50,814 nucleotides of DNA from Bacteroidia bacterium (GCA_017857855.1 JAFMCI010000013.1:1-50814); one strand, 5' to 3'; positions 25,319 through 34,743 are shown, numbered from the stretch's first letter. Numbers and translations are program-made. The notes: generated from the letters alone by a model not told the origin.

Positions 25319-28300
25319 ATGAAAATTGTTTCCCTACTTCGAGCGAGCATTTCCTTCTTGCTAATTTACATAGTATTCCCATTGGAAGCCCAACAAAACA
25401 ACGTACATCTTACTTGGGATATCAACCTATCAGAAAAAACAGATTCAAAGGAGTTGCTTATCCCTTTCAAATGCGATGATTGTGACCAAATCCTTGTAAA
25501 AAAGGCAGTTATACCCACATATAGCTTTAAAATTTCCGCCAACGCTATAAATACCACCTCAGTCTCTCTTAAAAATATTAAAACTCAATTTAGCCCATTC
25601 AATGGATTACACACGATTATTGATGAAGATTTTACTATAACACAACAGATACTTTACGAAAAAAGGAAGAGGTCTATTTTAATCACCGTTACTCCAATTC
25701 GTAAAAGTGGTAGCAAAACTGAGTATCTTACTGATTTTGAATGGGATATCAAAACAATACCTAACACAGACAATCCCAACACAACTAAAAATAAGAAGGA
25801 TGCCACTTATGAATCAGTCCTTAACTCCGGAGATTTTTACAAAGTGAAGATTGAAAGTGATGGTGTTTTTAAGATAAACAAAACCTTTTTGGAAGCAAAC
25901 GGTATTGACATAAATACGGTTAGCATGTCTAAATTCAAGGTGTATGGCAACGGTGGAGAAATGCTTCCAGAACTAATTCAAACCCCTCGTGCTGAAGATT
26001 TAGTTGAAAATGCAATTTACAGCGTTGACTTAAACGGTAATGACAAAATGGATGCCGATGATTATCTATTATGGTATGCAAAAGGTCCAACGAAATTCAA
26101 TTATGTACCTGGTTCTGAATCTTATACAGCCATAGGACATGACTTTGATGTTGCATCATACTATTTCTTCAATTGGCAAGGTGCGTCAGGAAAAAGAATC
26201 GCGAGTTTACCTGATGGAAATAATATTACGCCTAATTTGACACTCACCGAATATGATCATTTAATTTACCATGAACGTAATGAGGAAAATCATATCAAAT
26301 CTGGACGTGTTTGGTGGGGAGATAAAATGCAACTAACTACCTTAAAAACATTTGACTATTCAGTACCGGGTTTACTTCCAAAAACAGGTAGACTTTATAC
26401 TGTAACCACCGCTAGGAGTACCGTTAATTCTAGTATGAATATTAGCCTAAATGAAACACCTATTTCACAAGTATATTATAACTGGGTAACAGGTGAATAC
26501 GATGATGATTTTGCTGATGCGCCAAAAACAACCATAGTATCTTTCAATCTCAGCTCTACAGATGTTAAATTACAGTACAGCTATAACAAATTACAAAACG
26601 ATGCAGCTGCATACATTGACTATTTTGTGCTCTCCCTTCCTAGAAAAATGAGCGCCTACAGTGATCAGCAAATTCTGAGAATAGACAGATTAGCGGTAAA
26701 TGGAGCAATCAAATATAACTTTGATAACCTTATTGACCATTTTGTTTGGAATATTTCGGACATTGGTAATCCTGCTTTACAACAAACTGCCAAAACAGGA
26801 GCAGGTGGTTATTTTACCACTTCGAATGTTAACACCTCTAATCCACCCCTTTTCATTGTATTTAACCCCAACAGTGCGCCTCTTCCTAATTTCATCGGAA
26901 AGGTTGAAAATCAAAATCTACACGAGAATACTGGAACCAATTATCTGATTGTAACACATAAATCACTATTGGATCAAGCTAATCAGTTGGCAGATTTCCA
27001 TAGGCAACGAGGCTTGAGTGTCACCGTTTCGAGCACCGAGCAAATATTTAATGAATTTTCGAGTGGCTCTCAAGATGTAACTGCGATTAGAGATTACGCC
27101 AAACTACTTTATGATCGAGGTGATGGCAAGTCAGATTCACTTCAATACATTTTATTATTTGGAGACGCAAGTTATGACTACAAAGACGTTGAGCCTAATA
27201 ACACCAACGTGGTACCCATTTATCAAAGTTACAATTCAAATCAGCACACATATTCTTATTGTTCTGACGACTATTATGCCATCCTGGATAATAGTGAAGG
27301 AAAATGGGGTACAAGTAGTGTAAATGAGTCCTTGGATATTGCAGTGGGCAGGCTACCTGCTAGTAATGTAAACGAAGCCAAAATACTGGTAGATAAAATT
27401 ATACACTATCACAGTGAAGCCAGTAAAGGTGACTGGATAAATACCCTCACATTTGTGGCCGACGATGAGGACAGAAACGCTCACCTTGACCCTTCTGAGG
27501 CTATGACTTCTAGTTTAGATCTTGAATCTCCAGCGTATAATATTAAAAAAATATGGCTTGATGCTTATGAACAAGTTTCATTTGGTAGTGGTAATAAATA
27601 TCCTAAAGTAAATGAAGAAATCACCAAAATGGTGAGCAATAAAGGTACACTTATTTTTAACTACGTTGGTCACGGAGGAGAAAATTCTATGGCACACGAA
27701 AGAGTAGTTACGCGAGACGAGATTGTAAATTGGGATAACTACGATAAACTATCCTTCTATATAACTGCAAGTTGCGAAATTGCTAAAATTGATAACTTAA
27801 TTGTTGAAACTCCGGGCGAGCTCATGCTAATGGACGAAAACGGAGGAGCTATTGGCATGGTAGCAACCACTCGTGCGGTTTATATAGGCCTTAATACACG
27901 ATTAAATAGTTCACTTGTAAATGATAATTTACTCAAAAAAGTAAATGGTCAAAAGCCCGCTATTGGCGAAGCATATCGTATTATGCGAAACTTAAGTGCC
28001 AGTGAAGGCACTAACCAACGTTGTTTTATTTTGTTGGGCGACCCCGCTATGCGATTGTTAGATTATCAATATGATGTGGTAACTACTGCCATTAACGGAA
28101 CCGAAATTGGTCTTTTTTCTGATACTCTAAAAGCCCTTAGCTTAGTTACCATCGAAGGTGAAATTAGAGGAAAAGATGGACAAGTAGTTACAGACTTTAT
28201 GGGAGAAGCATACCCCACCTTTTATGATAAAAAATCAAAATATAAAACGCTTGGGCAAGACCCATCAAGCAAAGTAATCGAATTTGAAGAGCAAAACAGG

Positions 28301-29155
28301 ATCATCTACAAAGGAAAAGTTTCGGTAACAAATGGAAAGTTTAGCTTCAAGTTTGTCGTACCAAAAGATATCGCTTACAACGTCGCCAAAGGCAAATTAT
28401 CCTACTACGCTAAAGATGGCACGCGAGATGCTGGAGGTACGGAATACAATTACCCTATAGGCGGCACATCCGACAGTCTAATGGTGGATAATCAATTTGA
28501 CGAACTTGAATTATTTATTGACGATGAATCATGGGTTTTTGGAGGGACTACTTCGGGTAAGCCACTATTACTAGCTCATCTCAAAGATAGCAATGGCATC
28601 AACACCATAGGAAGCGGAATAGGAAGAGAGATGGAGGCCATAATTGATGCAGGCACGGAAAGCCAACAATCTGTAATTCTCAATGATTATTTCAAAGCAC
28701 AATTAAATAGCTACACCGAGGGAACCATAGAATACCCTTTGGAAAATATGAGCGCAGGGAGACATACGCTTAAGTTGATTGTGTGGGATGTTTATAACAA
28801 CTCTGCAGAGGCGTATACTGAATTTGTGATTGGAGAAAATGAGGACATATCACTTAATAATGTCCTTAACTACCCAAATCCCTTCAACAACTATACAGAA
28901 TTTCATTTTGATCACAATAAATCAGGCCAAAATATCACTGTAAAGTTGAACATACTTTCAGTAGCCGGTAACGTGGTAAAAAGCATAACCCAAGAAATAA
29001 CAAATGCACCTGCTCATTCTTCAGAAATAACCTGGGATGGCAGGGATGATTTTGGAGATCGCTTGGCTAGAGGAGTGTATCTATACAACCTGGAAGTCAG
29101 AGCAGAAGATGGCACCACTTCTTCGAAAACAGAAAAATTATATATCGTAAATTAA
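25319..29155 (+). CDS. porU: Type IX secretion sortase PorU (C25 gingipain-like)
   Basis: 1278 residues. A signal peptide (ending PLEAQQ) precedes a long N-terminal region. The C25 cysteine-peptidase core begins around YLIVTHKSLLDQANQLADFH and QDVTAIRDYAKLLYDRG, with YILLFGDASYDY. Catalytic residues are His785 in FNYVGHGGENSM and Cys819 in YITASCEIAKID, 34 residues apart as expected. The C-terminus has LNYPNPFNNYTEFHF and an FlgD-like/T9SS type-A-like beta domain ending TEKLYIVN. PorU removes the C-terminal signal of secreted cargo and attaches it to lipopolysaccharide at the surface, working with PorV, whose gene follows 35 bases later. Confidence 0.95.
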   Translation: MKIVSLLRASISFLLIYIVFPLEAQQNNVHLTWDINLSEKTDSKELLIPFKCDDCDQILVKKAVIPTYSFKISANAINTTSVSLKNIKTQFSPFNGLHTIIDEDFTITQQILYEKRKRSILITVTPIRKSGSKTEYLTDFEWDIKTIPNTDNPNTTKNKKDATYESVLNSGDFYKVKIESDGVFKINKTFLEANGIDINTVSMSKFKVYGNGGEMLPELIQTPRAEDLVENAIYSVDLNGNDKMDADDYLLWYAKGPTKFNYVPGSESYTAIGHDFDVASYYFFNWQGASGKRIASLPDGNNITPNLTLTEYDHLIYHERNEENHIKSGRVWWGDKMQLTTLKTFDYSVPGLLPKTGRLYTVTTARSTVNSSMNISLNETPISQVYYNWVTGEYDDDFADAPKTTIVSFNLSSTDVKLQYSYNKLQNDAAAYIDYFVLSLPRKMSAYSDQQILRIDRLAVNGAIKYNFDNLIDHFVWNISDIGNPALQQTAKTGAGGYFTTSNVNTSNPPLFIVFNPNSAPLPNFIGKVENQNLHENTGTNYLIVTHKSLLDQANQLADFHRQRGLSVTVSSTEQIFNEFSSGSQDVTAIRDYAKLLYDRGDGKSDSLQYILLFGDASYDYKDVEPNNTNVVPIYQSYNSNQHTYSYCSDDYYAILDNSEGKWGTSSVNESLDIAVGRLPASNVNEAKILVDKIIHYHSEASKGDWINTLTFVADDEDRNAHLDPSEAMTSSLDLESPAYNIKKIWLDAYEQVSFGSGNKYPKVNEEITKMVSNKGTLIFNYVGHGGENSMAHERVVTRDEIVNWDNYDKLSFYITASCEIAKIDNLIVETPGELMLMDENGGAIGMVATTRAVYIGLNTRLNSSLVNDNLLKKVNGQKPAIGEAYRIMRNLSASEGTNQRCFILLGDPAMRLLDYQYDVVTTAINGTEIGLFSDTLKALSLVTIEGEIRGKDGQVVTDFMGEAYPTFYDKKSKYKTLGQDPSSKVIEFEEQNRIIYKGKVSVTNGKFSFKFVVPKDIAYNVAKGKLSYYAKDGTRDAGGTEYNYPIGGTSDSLMVDNQFDELELFIDDESWVFGGTTSGKPLLLAHLKDSNGINTIGSGIGREMEAIIDAGTESQQSVILNDYFKAQLNSYTEGTIEYPLENMSAGRHTLKLIVWDVYNNSAEAYTEFVIGENEDISLNNVLNYPNPFNNYTEFHFDHNKSGQNITVKLNILSVAGNVVKSITQEITNAPAHSSEITWDGRDDFGDRLARGVYLYNLEVRAEDGTTSSKTEKLYIVN

Positions 29156-29170
29156 AAAGAAAATAAATAA

Positions 29171-29178
29171 TACATTTG
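29171..29178 (+). promoter_or_regulatory. -7 box of porV
   Basis: TACATTTG, an exact TAnnTTTG match, ends 12 bases before the ATG at 29191, so porV may be transcribed separately from porU as well as with it. The terminal TTG is in frame and can be mistaken for a start. Confidence 0.55.
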
Positions 29179-29190
29179 CCACATAACCGA

Positions 29191-30372
29191 ATGAAATTGA
29201 AACAAAAATCGGCGCTAATTATAGCACTTTTTGCCGCAATAGGCATACAAGCTCAAACCGTAAACACCAATACAGATTTACTTGGCCAACGCAATGTTAT
29301 AACAACAGCAGCGCCATTTCTTCTTATTAGCCCAGACTCTAGGGGTGCAGCAATGGGCGACCTTGGTGTGGCAACTTCTGCTGATGCTAATTCCATACAT
29401 TGGAATCCATCCAAACTTGCTTTTATAGAAGATGACGCAGGTATAGCCATATCCGCAGCACCTTGGCTTCGCCAACTAGTACCAGATATTTGGTTTTACT
29501 ACCTAAGTGGCTATAAAAGAATAGACAAACAGAGTACAATCGCAGGATCATTGCGTTACTTTACCTTAGGACAAATACAATTTACCGATCAATTAGGAAA
29601 TCCTGCTGGAAATTACGAACCTAAAGAATTTGCCCTTGACGGAGCTTATGCTCGTAAATTATCCGACAATCTTGCTCTAGGCATTGCACTCCGTTTTATT
29701 TTTTCTGACCTAGCACGTGGTCAAACTGGCTCTAGTGGTTCTGAGATAAAAGCAGGAATTGCAGGAGCAGGTGATGTTTCAATGACCTATCGAAACGATA
29801 CCAAAATATCCGGTAAAAAATTCGATTATACTATCGGAGGAAACATTAGTAATATTGGTAATAAGATAACCTATACGAATGAAGCTAACAGAGATTTCAT
29901 CCCTGTAAATTTGCGTTTAGGCACCTTTTGGAAAACCCAATTAGATGATTATAACGAAGTAGGCTTTGGTGTTGATTTTAATAAACTATTAGTACCTACG
30001 CCACAGTACTTGTTTGACTCATTGGGAAATATTACGGGAAGAACCCTAAATGATGGCCCTGGGATAAGTGGGATGATTTCCTCTTTAAATGATGCTCCGG
30101 GAGGATTTAGAGAAGAACTTAATGAATTTACCGTTTCTGCCGGTTTTGAATATTGGTATGCAAAACAATTTGCACTAAGAGCAGGGTACTTTCATGAGGC
30201 TCAAACCAAAGGTGCTCGTCAGTATCTAACTTTTGGGGCAGGATTAAAGTATAACGTGTTCCAAATAGACGCAGCTTATTTGCAACCATTTGCAAGAAGA
30301 CACCCGCTTCAAAACACCATTAGATTCAGTATCTTATTTGATATTGACGCTTTTAAAGCACAAAAAAATTAA
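29191..30372 (+). CDS. porV: Type IX secretion outer-membrane protein PorV (LptO)
   Basis: 393 residues from the ATG at 29191; an upstream TTG at 29176 lies in a -7 box. A signal peptide ends at GIQAQ. The mature part opens with APFLLISPDSRGAAMGDLGV and DANSIHWNPSKLAFIE, the PorV/FadL-like signature. It continues as a 14-strand barrel with long DGAYARKLSDNLALGIALRF and AKQFALRAGYFHEAQ strands. PorV binds the cargo's C-terminal domain, shuttles it from the translocon to the sortase PorU, and is conserved next to porU in Flavobacteria. Confidence 0.95.
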   Translation: MKLKQKSALIIALFAAIGIQAQTVNTNTDLLGQRNVITTAAPFLLISPDSRGAAMGDLGVATSADANSIHWNPSKLAFIEDDAGIAISAAPWLRQLVPDIWFYYLSGYKRIDKQSTIAGSLRYFTLGQIQFTDQLGNPAGNYEPKEFALDGAYARKLSDNLALGIALRFIFSDLARGQTGSSGSEIKAGIAGAGDVSMTYRNDTKISGKKFDYTIGGNISNIGNKITYTNEANRDFIPVNLRLGTFWKTQLDDYNEVGFGVDFNKLLVPTPQYLFDSLGNITGRTLNDGPGISGMISSLNDAPGGFREELNEFTVSAGFEYWYAKQFALRAGYFHEAQTKGARQYLTFGAGLKYNVFQIDAAYLQPFARRHPLQNTIRFSILFDIDAFKAQKN

Positions 30373-30396
30373 ACGATAACTTGGCTACAACGTCAC

Positions 30397-30436
30397 AAAA
30401 AAAAGCATCCGTCTGATTAGATGGATGCTTTTTTTT
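30397..30436. terminator. Bidirectional terminator between porV and the thiolase gene
   Basis: AAAAAAAAGCATCC and GGATGCTTTTTTTT pair across an inner GTC/GAT extension and small loop. Both convergent genes end within 30 bases of it. Confidence 0.88.
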
Positions 30437-30453
30437 ATGCTATTTATGTAGTA

Positions 30454-31653
30454 TTAACATCGCTTAAAGACGACAGCAACTCCTTGCCCTACTCCTATAC
30501 ACATGGTAGCCAACGCATATTGAGCACTAGGGCGACGTTTGAGCTCATGTAATAAAGTACTTGTAATCCTAGCTCCGGATGCTCCTAAAGGATGACCTAT
30601 AGCAATAGAACCACCGTTCACATTAACGATATCTGGATTTAAATCCAAATCTCGCATACAGGCTATGGCTTGTGCCGCAAAAGCCTCATTTAGCTCAACC
30701 AGATCAAGATCTTTAACTCCTATCCCAGCTCTTTTCAATGCCTTTTGTGTGGCGGGAACGGGTCCAATGCCCATTATTTCTGGAGGCACGCCAGCTGCTG
30801 CACTGCTCACCACTTCTGCTATTGGTTCTAGATTATATCTTTTTAAGGCTTCTTCACTTACAATGAGCAAAGCTGCAGCTCCATCATTGATACCGCTGGC
30901 ATTTCCTGCCGTTACAGTTCCTCCACTTTTAAAGGCTGCGGACAGCTTAGAAAGCTGATCTACCGTACTTAATCTTGGATGCTCATCTTGTTGAAAAACC
31001 AAAGCATCACCCTTTCGTTGAGGTATATGAACAGGAATTATTTCATTTTCAAATTTATTGGCATTTAATGCATTCTGATAATTTAATTGGGTTTTATATG
31101 CAAATTCATCTTGCTCTTGACGGGTAATTCCATATTTCTCAGCGATATTTTCTGCGGTTTCGCCCATAGTATAAGGATGATATAAAGCTGATAGTTTGGG
31201 ATTAATAAATCGCCAACCTATAGAAGTATCGTATACTTGACCCGCTCTGCTGTAAGCTGATTCTGCTTTAGGCAACACAAATGGTGCACGCGTCATACTT
31301 TCTACTCCTCCGGCTATAAACATATCTCCGTAGCCAATGGCAATATTCTTAGAAACATCAGCAATCGCTTGAAGACTACTCGCACATAATCGATTTATAG
31401 TAAGACCCGGGACTGTTACTGGTAATCCTGCCATCAAAAGACTCATACGTGCAACATTACGATTATCTTCTCCTGCCTGATTGGCAGCACCAAAAACAAC
31501 GTCTTCAATTTCGTTGAGATCGATACTTGAATTTCTTGCGACCAATGCTTTGATAACGTCAGCACCCAAATCATCAGGCCTTACGGTTGAAAGTGTTCCT
31601 CCAAATTTACCCACCGCTGTGCGCGCGGCATCTACTACATAAGCTCGTTTCAT
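30454..31653 (-). CDS. Acetyl-CoA acyltransferase (thiolase), 3-oxoadipyl-CoA-type signature
   Basis: 399 residues from the ATG at 31653; the in-frame TTG at 31662 lies inside a -7 box. Thiolases cleave 3-ketoacyl-CoA or condense acyl-CoAs. The nucleophile is Cys90 in INRLCASSLQAI. GGVESMTRAPFV, GNASGINDGAAALL, LNEAFAAQAIACM, GGSIAIGHPLGASGAR (His) and CIGVGQGVAVVF (second Cys) complete the active site. The STVRPDDLGA segment near residue 22 resembles PcaF/PaaJ 3-oxoadipyl-CoA thiolases, but no other aromatic-degradation gene is present, so general fatty acid or branched-chain use is equally possible. Confidence 0.92.
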   Translation of the reverse strand: MKRAYVVDAARTAVGKFGGTLSTVRPDDLGADVIKALVARNSSIDLNEIEDVVFGAANQAGEDNRNVARMSLLMAGLPVTVPGLTINRLCASSLQAIADVSKNIAIGYGDMFIAGGVESMTRAPFVLPKAESAYSRAGQVYDTSIGWRFINPKLSALYHPYTMGETAENIAEKYGITRQEQDEFAYKTQLNYQNALNANKFENEIIPVHIPQRKGDALVFQQDEHPRLSTVDQLSKLSAAFKSGGTVTAGNASGINDGAAALLIVSEEALKRYNLEPIAEVVSSAAAGVPPEIMGIGPVPATQKALKRAGIGVKDLDLVELNEAFAAQAIACMRDLDLNPDIVNVNGGSIAIGHPLGASGARITSTLLHELKRRPSAQYALATMCIGVGQGVAVVFKRC

Positions 31654-31659
31654 TGCGAG

Positions 31660-31667
31660 CAAAAATA
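31660..31667 (-). promoter_or_regulatory. -7 box of the thiolase gene
   Basis: Minus-strand TATTTTTG is an exact TAnnTTTG match ending 6 bases before the ATG at 31653. The mRNA would begin at or next to the start codon. Confidence 0.5.
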
Positions 31668-31671
31668 AGTA

Positions 31672-32091
31672 CTAATCTATGGTTTTGGTAATAAAGCTGT
31701 ACATCGGATGATTCGTTTTTAGATTAGCTTTCACGAATGCTTTGTCTGATGTCATATGATTATTATCTAAAAGCCATGAAGGGGTATGTTTTTCAATCAT
31801 ATACCTGTGGTATTTATATTCCACATTATTAGCGTTTTTTGATATCAGGTTATTCAGTGTACTATACCCTTTTTTAAACGAGTTTAGTTTTTGATATGGA
31901 TTATATAGATACTCCGCTTTCATACATTGAAAAACTGCTTTATAACAAAGCTCATCTGAAGTAAGACTCGTCTTTGATTCCAATACCTTCAACATTGCAG
32001 TAACTTTACCTTCATCTTGCGATTGATATACTAATCTATACTGCGATATGGTAGATGTATAAAAAACAAGTATTAAGGCTATCCATTTCAT
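31672..32091 (-). CDS. Small exported protein of unknown function
   Basis: 139 residues; no family recognised. A short hydrophobic N-terminus (MKWIALILVFYTSTISQ) suggests export. The mature region is mostly helical, with SDELCYKAVFQCMKAEYLYN and KKGYSTLNNLISKNANNVEY. The YRYHRYMIEK-like stretch reads KYHRYMIEKHTPSWLLDN. Two cysteines (LCY and QCM) are seven residues apart. It follows cruF by 16 bases on the same strand, so it is the third gene of the crtD-cruF unit. Whether it has any role with carotenoids is unknown. The gene ends with TAG just before the thiolase promoter. Confidence 0.65.
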   Translation of the reverse strand: MKWIALILVFYTSTISQYRLVYQSQDEGKVTAMLKVLESKTSLTSDELCYKAVFQCMKAEYLYNPYQKLNSFKKGYSTLNNLISKNANNVEYKYHRYMIEKHTPSWLLDNNHMTSDKAFVKANLKTNHPMYSFITKTID

Positions 32092-32107
32092 ATTATTATG
32101 TCTGAAA

Positions 32108-32734
32108 CTACATCAGCAATAAAATCCAAAAGAAAGCGGCTTGAATAAAAATCATCCAATAGCTTCTTCGAGCAACACTAGGAACTTTTCTGAAAGTGAG
32201 TTGAAAAATAAGGGAGAATACAAACCAACACGCGTAGTTAAATAAAGGAACAGAGCCATTATCCCATGCCCACCAACCAAATCGAATAGCAACCGGCTCG
32301 AGCAGATAATCATATGCTGTGACTACTGCCGCTGCTAAAAATGACGATAACACAGCATTCTGACTGACTAAGTTTACTAAACTTCTTGACGCTACACAAA
32401 GCATTACCCAGTTAACTGCAATAATAACGGGCACTCCTTGGTAAGCGTATCCAAGCATCTTACCGTAGCTATAATCGCCAAATACATAACCGTACGTAAC
32501 TCCTAAATACTCCAAACCAAAACTCGCCAAAAGTATAAAAATTAGCCCAAGTATGTTGTACCGCAGCCACTTGGACTCTTCTACCATTACCAGAATAAAA
32601 CTAAAGATTAAGTTAAAAGGAGTTAAGCTTAAAAAAAGAGATCTGCTCACGGGCAATAGTATTCCAATCAGCCCCACTACGTATGGAACTATCAACAGTA
32701 AATAAAAATTTTTATTAAAAAAGCTTGAAATCAT
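32108..32734 (-). CDS. cruF: Carotenoid biosynthesis protein, CruF-like carotenoid 1,2-hydratase
   Basis: 208 residues with six or seven membrane helices. It belongs to the carotenoid biosynthesis family that includes CruF and archaeal bisanhydrobacterioruberin hydratase, which add water to the psi-end of a carotenoid. Recognisable pieces are SFGLEYLGVTYGYVFGDYSYG, VPVIIAVNWVML and YDYLLEPVAIRFGWWAWDNG with conserved Asp, Glu and Trp. It overlaps the upstream crtD by 20 bases, so the two are coupled. Together they fit synthesis of myxol-, saproxanthin- or flexixanthin-like pigments of marine Bacteroidota; the actual product cannot be read. Confidence 0.88.
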   Translation of the reverse strand: MISSFFNKNFYLLLIVPYVVGLIGILLPVSRSLFLSLTPFNLIFSFILVMVEESKWLRYNILGLIFILLASFGLEYLGVTYGYVFGDYSYGKMLGYAYQGVPVIIAVNWVMLCVASRSLVNLVSQNAVLSSFLAAAVVTAYDYLLEPVAIRFGWWAWDNGSVPLFNYACWFVFSLIFQLTFRKVPSVARRSYWMIFIQAAFFWILLLM

Positions 32735-34193
32735 TTGCTATTATATCTGATGTAATTTTACCTGAGAGCAAACATAAGGGTATTCCTCCACCTGGATGTA
32801 CACTTCCTCCACAGAAATATAGTCCTTTGTGTACACTACTAAAATTAGGTTGACGCAAAAAAGCCGCCGTTCTGTTATTGGAGCTGGAACCATATAATGC
32901 TCCCTTGTAACTTCCTGTCTGTTTTTGGATTAGCTGCGGTGTGAGCTTATGTTCTAATACAATATGCTGAGCAATGTCAATTCCAAGTGATCGACTTAGC
33001 TTTTTTACAATATGTTCTCGTGCCAAGGCAACCATAGTATCCCAATCTTGATTTTCTACGTAAGGCGCGTTTACCATTACGAACCAATTTTCCGATCCTT
33101 TTGGAGCATCATCTGGTTTTTGTTTACTGCTTATGTGCACATATACCGTTGGATCATCATCAATTTGTTTCTGAGAAAAAATAGAATGAAATTCTTTCTT
33201 ATAATCATCAGAGAAAAATATGTTATGCAGACCTAAGGACTCAAATTCTTGATTAATACCCCAGTAAAAAATAAGAGCCGAGCTCGATGGCTCGTAATCC
33301 TTTCGCTTGCCACCTAACAAATGTTTCAAAGGACCTCTAGCTGCCGATGCCACGTCCATATTACAAACTACAATGTGCGACTCCGTTAGCCCATTCAAAA
33401 GATACTTTTCTCCACGTTTCTCCACCTTGTCTATGGGTGAATTAAAGTGAAATTCCACGCCCAGAGATAGCGCCTTCTTGTATAATGCATCAGCTATAGA
33501 CCGAATTCCATTCTTAGGAAAAAAAGCCCCAAATCCATACTCATAATGCGGTATCACATTTAAAGTTGCAGGAGCTTCATACGGGTTTGACCCATTATAG
33601 GTTGCGTATCTATTAAAAAACTGAACCGTCTTTTCTTGTTTGAATTGGCGTTCATTTTGTGCAGCCATTGTTTTAAAAACTTGAATACGATGAAGTCTAA
33701 AAATACTTTTAATCGTACCCCAGCTAAAGTATGTTTTTAGCTTATGAAGCGATTTTTCCAAAAAAACATGATTCGTTATCTCATATTTAGTTTGGCTGTC
33801 TTTTAGAAAAGAAGCAATATTTTCTTTTGGTTCCCCAATATTTTTCTCAAAAGAATCCTTGAGTTGTTCCAAATCTTTAGTAGCTCGGAATGTTGTACCA
33901 TCATCCCAAAAATAGTGACAAATCACCTCTAATTCCTCAAAATCAAACGGAACATCATTCTTACCGTCTATCGTCAATAGATCTTGCACATAGTGCGGCA
34001 TGGTGAATAACGAAGGTCCTGTGTCAAAACGATAACCATTTTGCTCCCAGACACCCATTTTACCTCCGTAAGTGTCCTGCTGTTCAAATACTTTAACTTG
34101 TATTCCCTTGTTTGCCAACCGAATAGCCGAAGACAAACCGGCTACCCCAGCGCCTATTACCAGCGCGGATGTATCTTTTGTATTGTGTTTCAA
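32715..34193 (-). CDS. crtD: CrtI-family carotenoid desaturase, probably CrtD
   Basis: 492 residues starting at TTG 34193; the upstream frame meets a stop without an ATG, and the FAD-binding strand starts only nine residues in. ALVIGAGVAGLSSAIRLANK is the dinucleotide-binding motif, followed by YGGKMGVWEQNGYRFDTGPS, typical of CrtI enzymes. The C-terminal FAD signature is GLYFCGGSVHPGGGIPLCLL. Phytoene desaturase CrtI and 3,4-desaturase CrtD look alike. The overlap with cruF argues for CrtD, which acts on the hydrated end group, so the choice is inference. No phytoene synthase gene is present in the window. Confidence 0.85.
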   Translation of the reverse strand: MKHNTKDTSALVIGAGVAGLSSAIRLANKGIQVKVFEQQDTYGGKMGVWEQNGYRFDTGPSLFTMPHYVQDLLTIDGKNDVPFDFEELEVICHYFWDDGTTFRATKDLEQLKDSFEKNIGEPKENIASFLKDSQTKYEITNHVFLEKSLHKLKTYFSWGTIKSIFRLHRIQVFKTMAAQNERQFKQEKTVQFFNRYATYNGSNPYEAPATLNVIPHYEYGFGAFFPKNGIRSIADALYKKALSLGVEFHFNSPIDKVEKRGEKYLLNGLTESHIVVCNMDVASAARGPLKHLLGGKRKDYEPSSSALIFYWGINQEFESLGLHNIFFSDDYKKEFHSIFSQKQIDDDPTVYVHISSKQKPDDAPKGSENWFVMVNAPYVENQDWDTMVALAREHIVKKLSRSLGIDIAQHIVLEHKLTPQLIQKQTGSYKGALYGSSSNNRTAAFLRQPNFSSVHKGLYFCGGSVHPGGGIPLCLLSGKITSDIIANDFKLF

Positions 34194-34222
34194 ATTATGG
34201 TCAACCTACTTAATAAGTGAAG

Positions 34223-34230
34223 CAAAGGTA
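34223..34230 (-). promoter_or_regulatory. -7 box of the crtD-cruF operon
   Basis: Minus-strand TACCTTTG is an exact TAnnTTTG match 29 bases before the TTG start at 34193. Confidence 0.55.
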
Positions 34231-34254
34231 AAACACTAGAACTTAGTTAATGTT

Positions 34255-34262
34255 TACATTTG
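34255..34262 (+). promoter_or_regulatory. -7 box of the DUF4293-abc-rnr operon
   Basis: TACATTTG is an exact TAnnTTTG match ending only 4 bases before the ATG at 34267, predicting a leaderless mRNA. It is divergent from the crtD promoter, 24 bases away. Confidence 0.55.
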
Positions 34263-34266
34263 CCAA

Positions 34267-34740
34267 ATGATTCAAAGACCTCAGACACTATTTTTTTTAG
34301 CTAATATTGCTATTAGCATAATGTTATTGTTTTCGAACCTGGTATTTTTTGAAGCCGAAAATATAGAAGATCAACAACGTGTTGTAATTCAGTACGACTT
34401 AACTAAAATGATGGCTGCTGATGAAGCAGATCAGGAAACAAACACCTATCTAATAGCTTTTATTGCTGCTGTGGGAGCGTTTAGTTTAGCTGCAATGCTT
34501 ATGTTTAAAAATAGAAAAACTCAACTATTGCTCACTTCTATCAATTATGTATTGATTTTGGGATGTATAGCAATGATGTATTTATACAGTTTACACATGG
34601 ATTATTTTGACGGTAAAGGAACTCAAAGTATTGAGATCTCAGCGGTTCTACCCATAATGCTAGTCATTTTTAACTTTTTAGCCGGTAGAGGAGTCAATAA
34701 GGATATGCAGCTTATTAGATCCATGGACAGATTACGTTAA
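34267..34740 (+). CDS. DUF4293 family membrane protein
   Basis: 157 residues with four predicted membrane helices: TLFFLANIAISIMLLFSNLV, YLIAFIAAVGAFSLAAMLMF, LLLTSINYVLILGCIAMMYL and SAVLPIMLVIFNFLAG. The N-terminal MIQRPQTLFFL and the C-terminal KDMQLIRSMDRLR are the family's characteristic ends, with positive charges that would face the cytoplasm. It is widespread in Bacteroidota; no function is known. It is the first gene of a plus-strand group with the ABC ATPase (3 bases later) and rnr. Confidence 0.85.
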   Translation: MIQRPQTLFFLANIAISIMLLFSNLVFFEAENIEDQQRVVIQYDLTKMMAADEADQETNTYLIAFIAAVGAFSLAAMLMFKNRKTQLLLTSINYVLILGCIAMMYLYSLHMDYFDGKGTQSIEISAVLPIMLVIFNFLAGRGVNKDMQLIRSMDRLR

Positions 34741-34743
34741 TCA

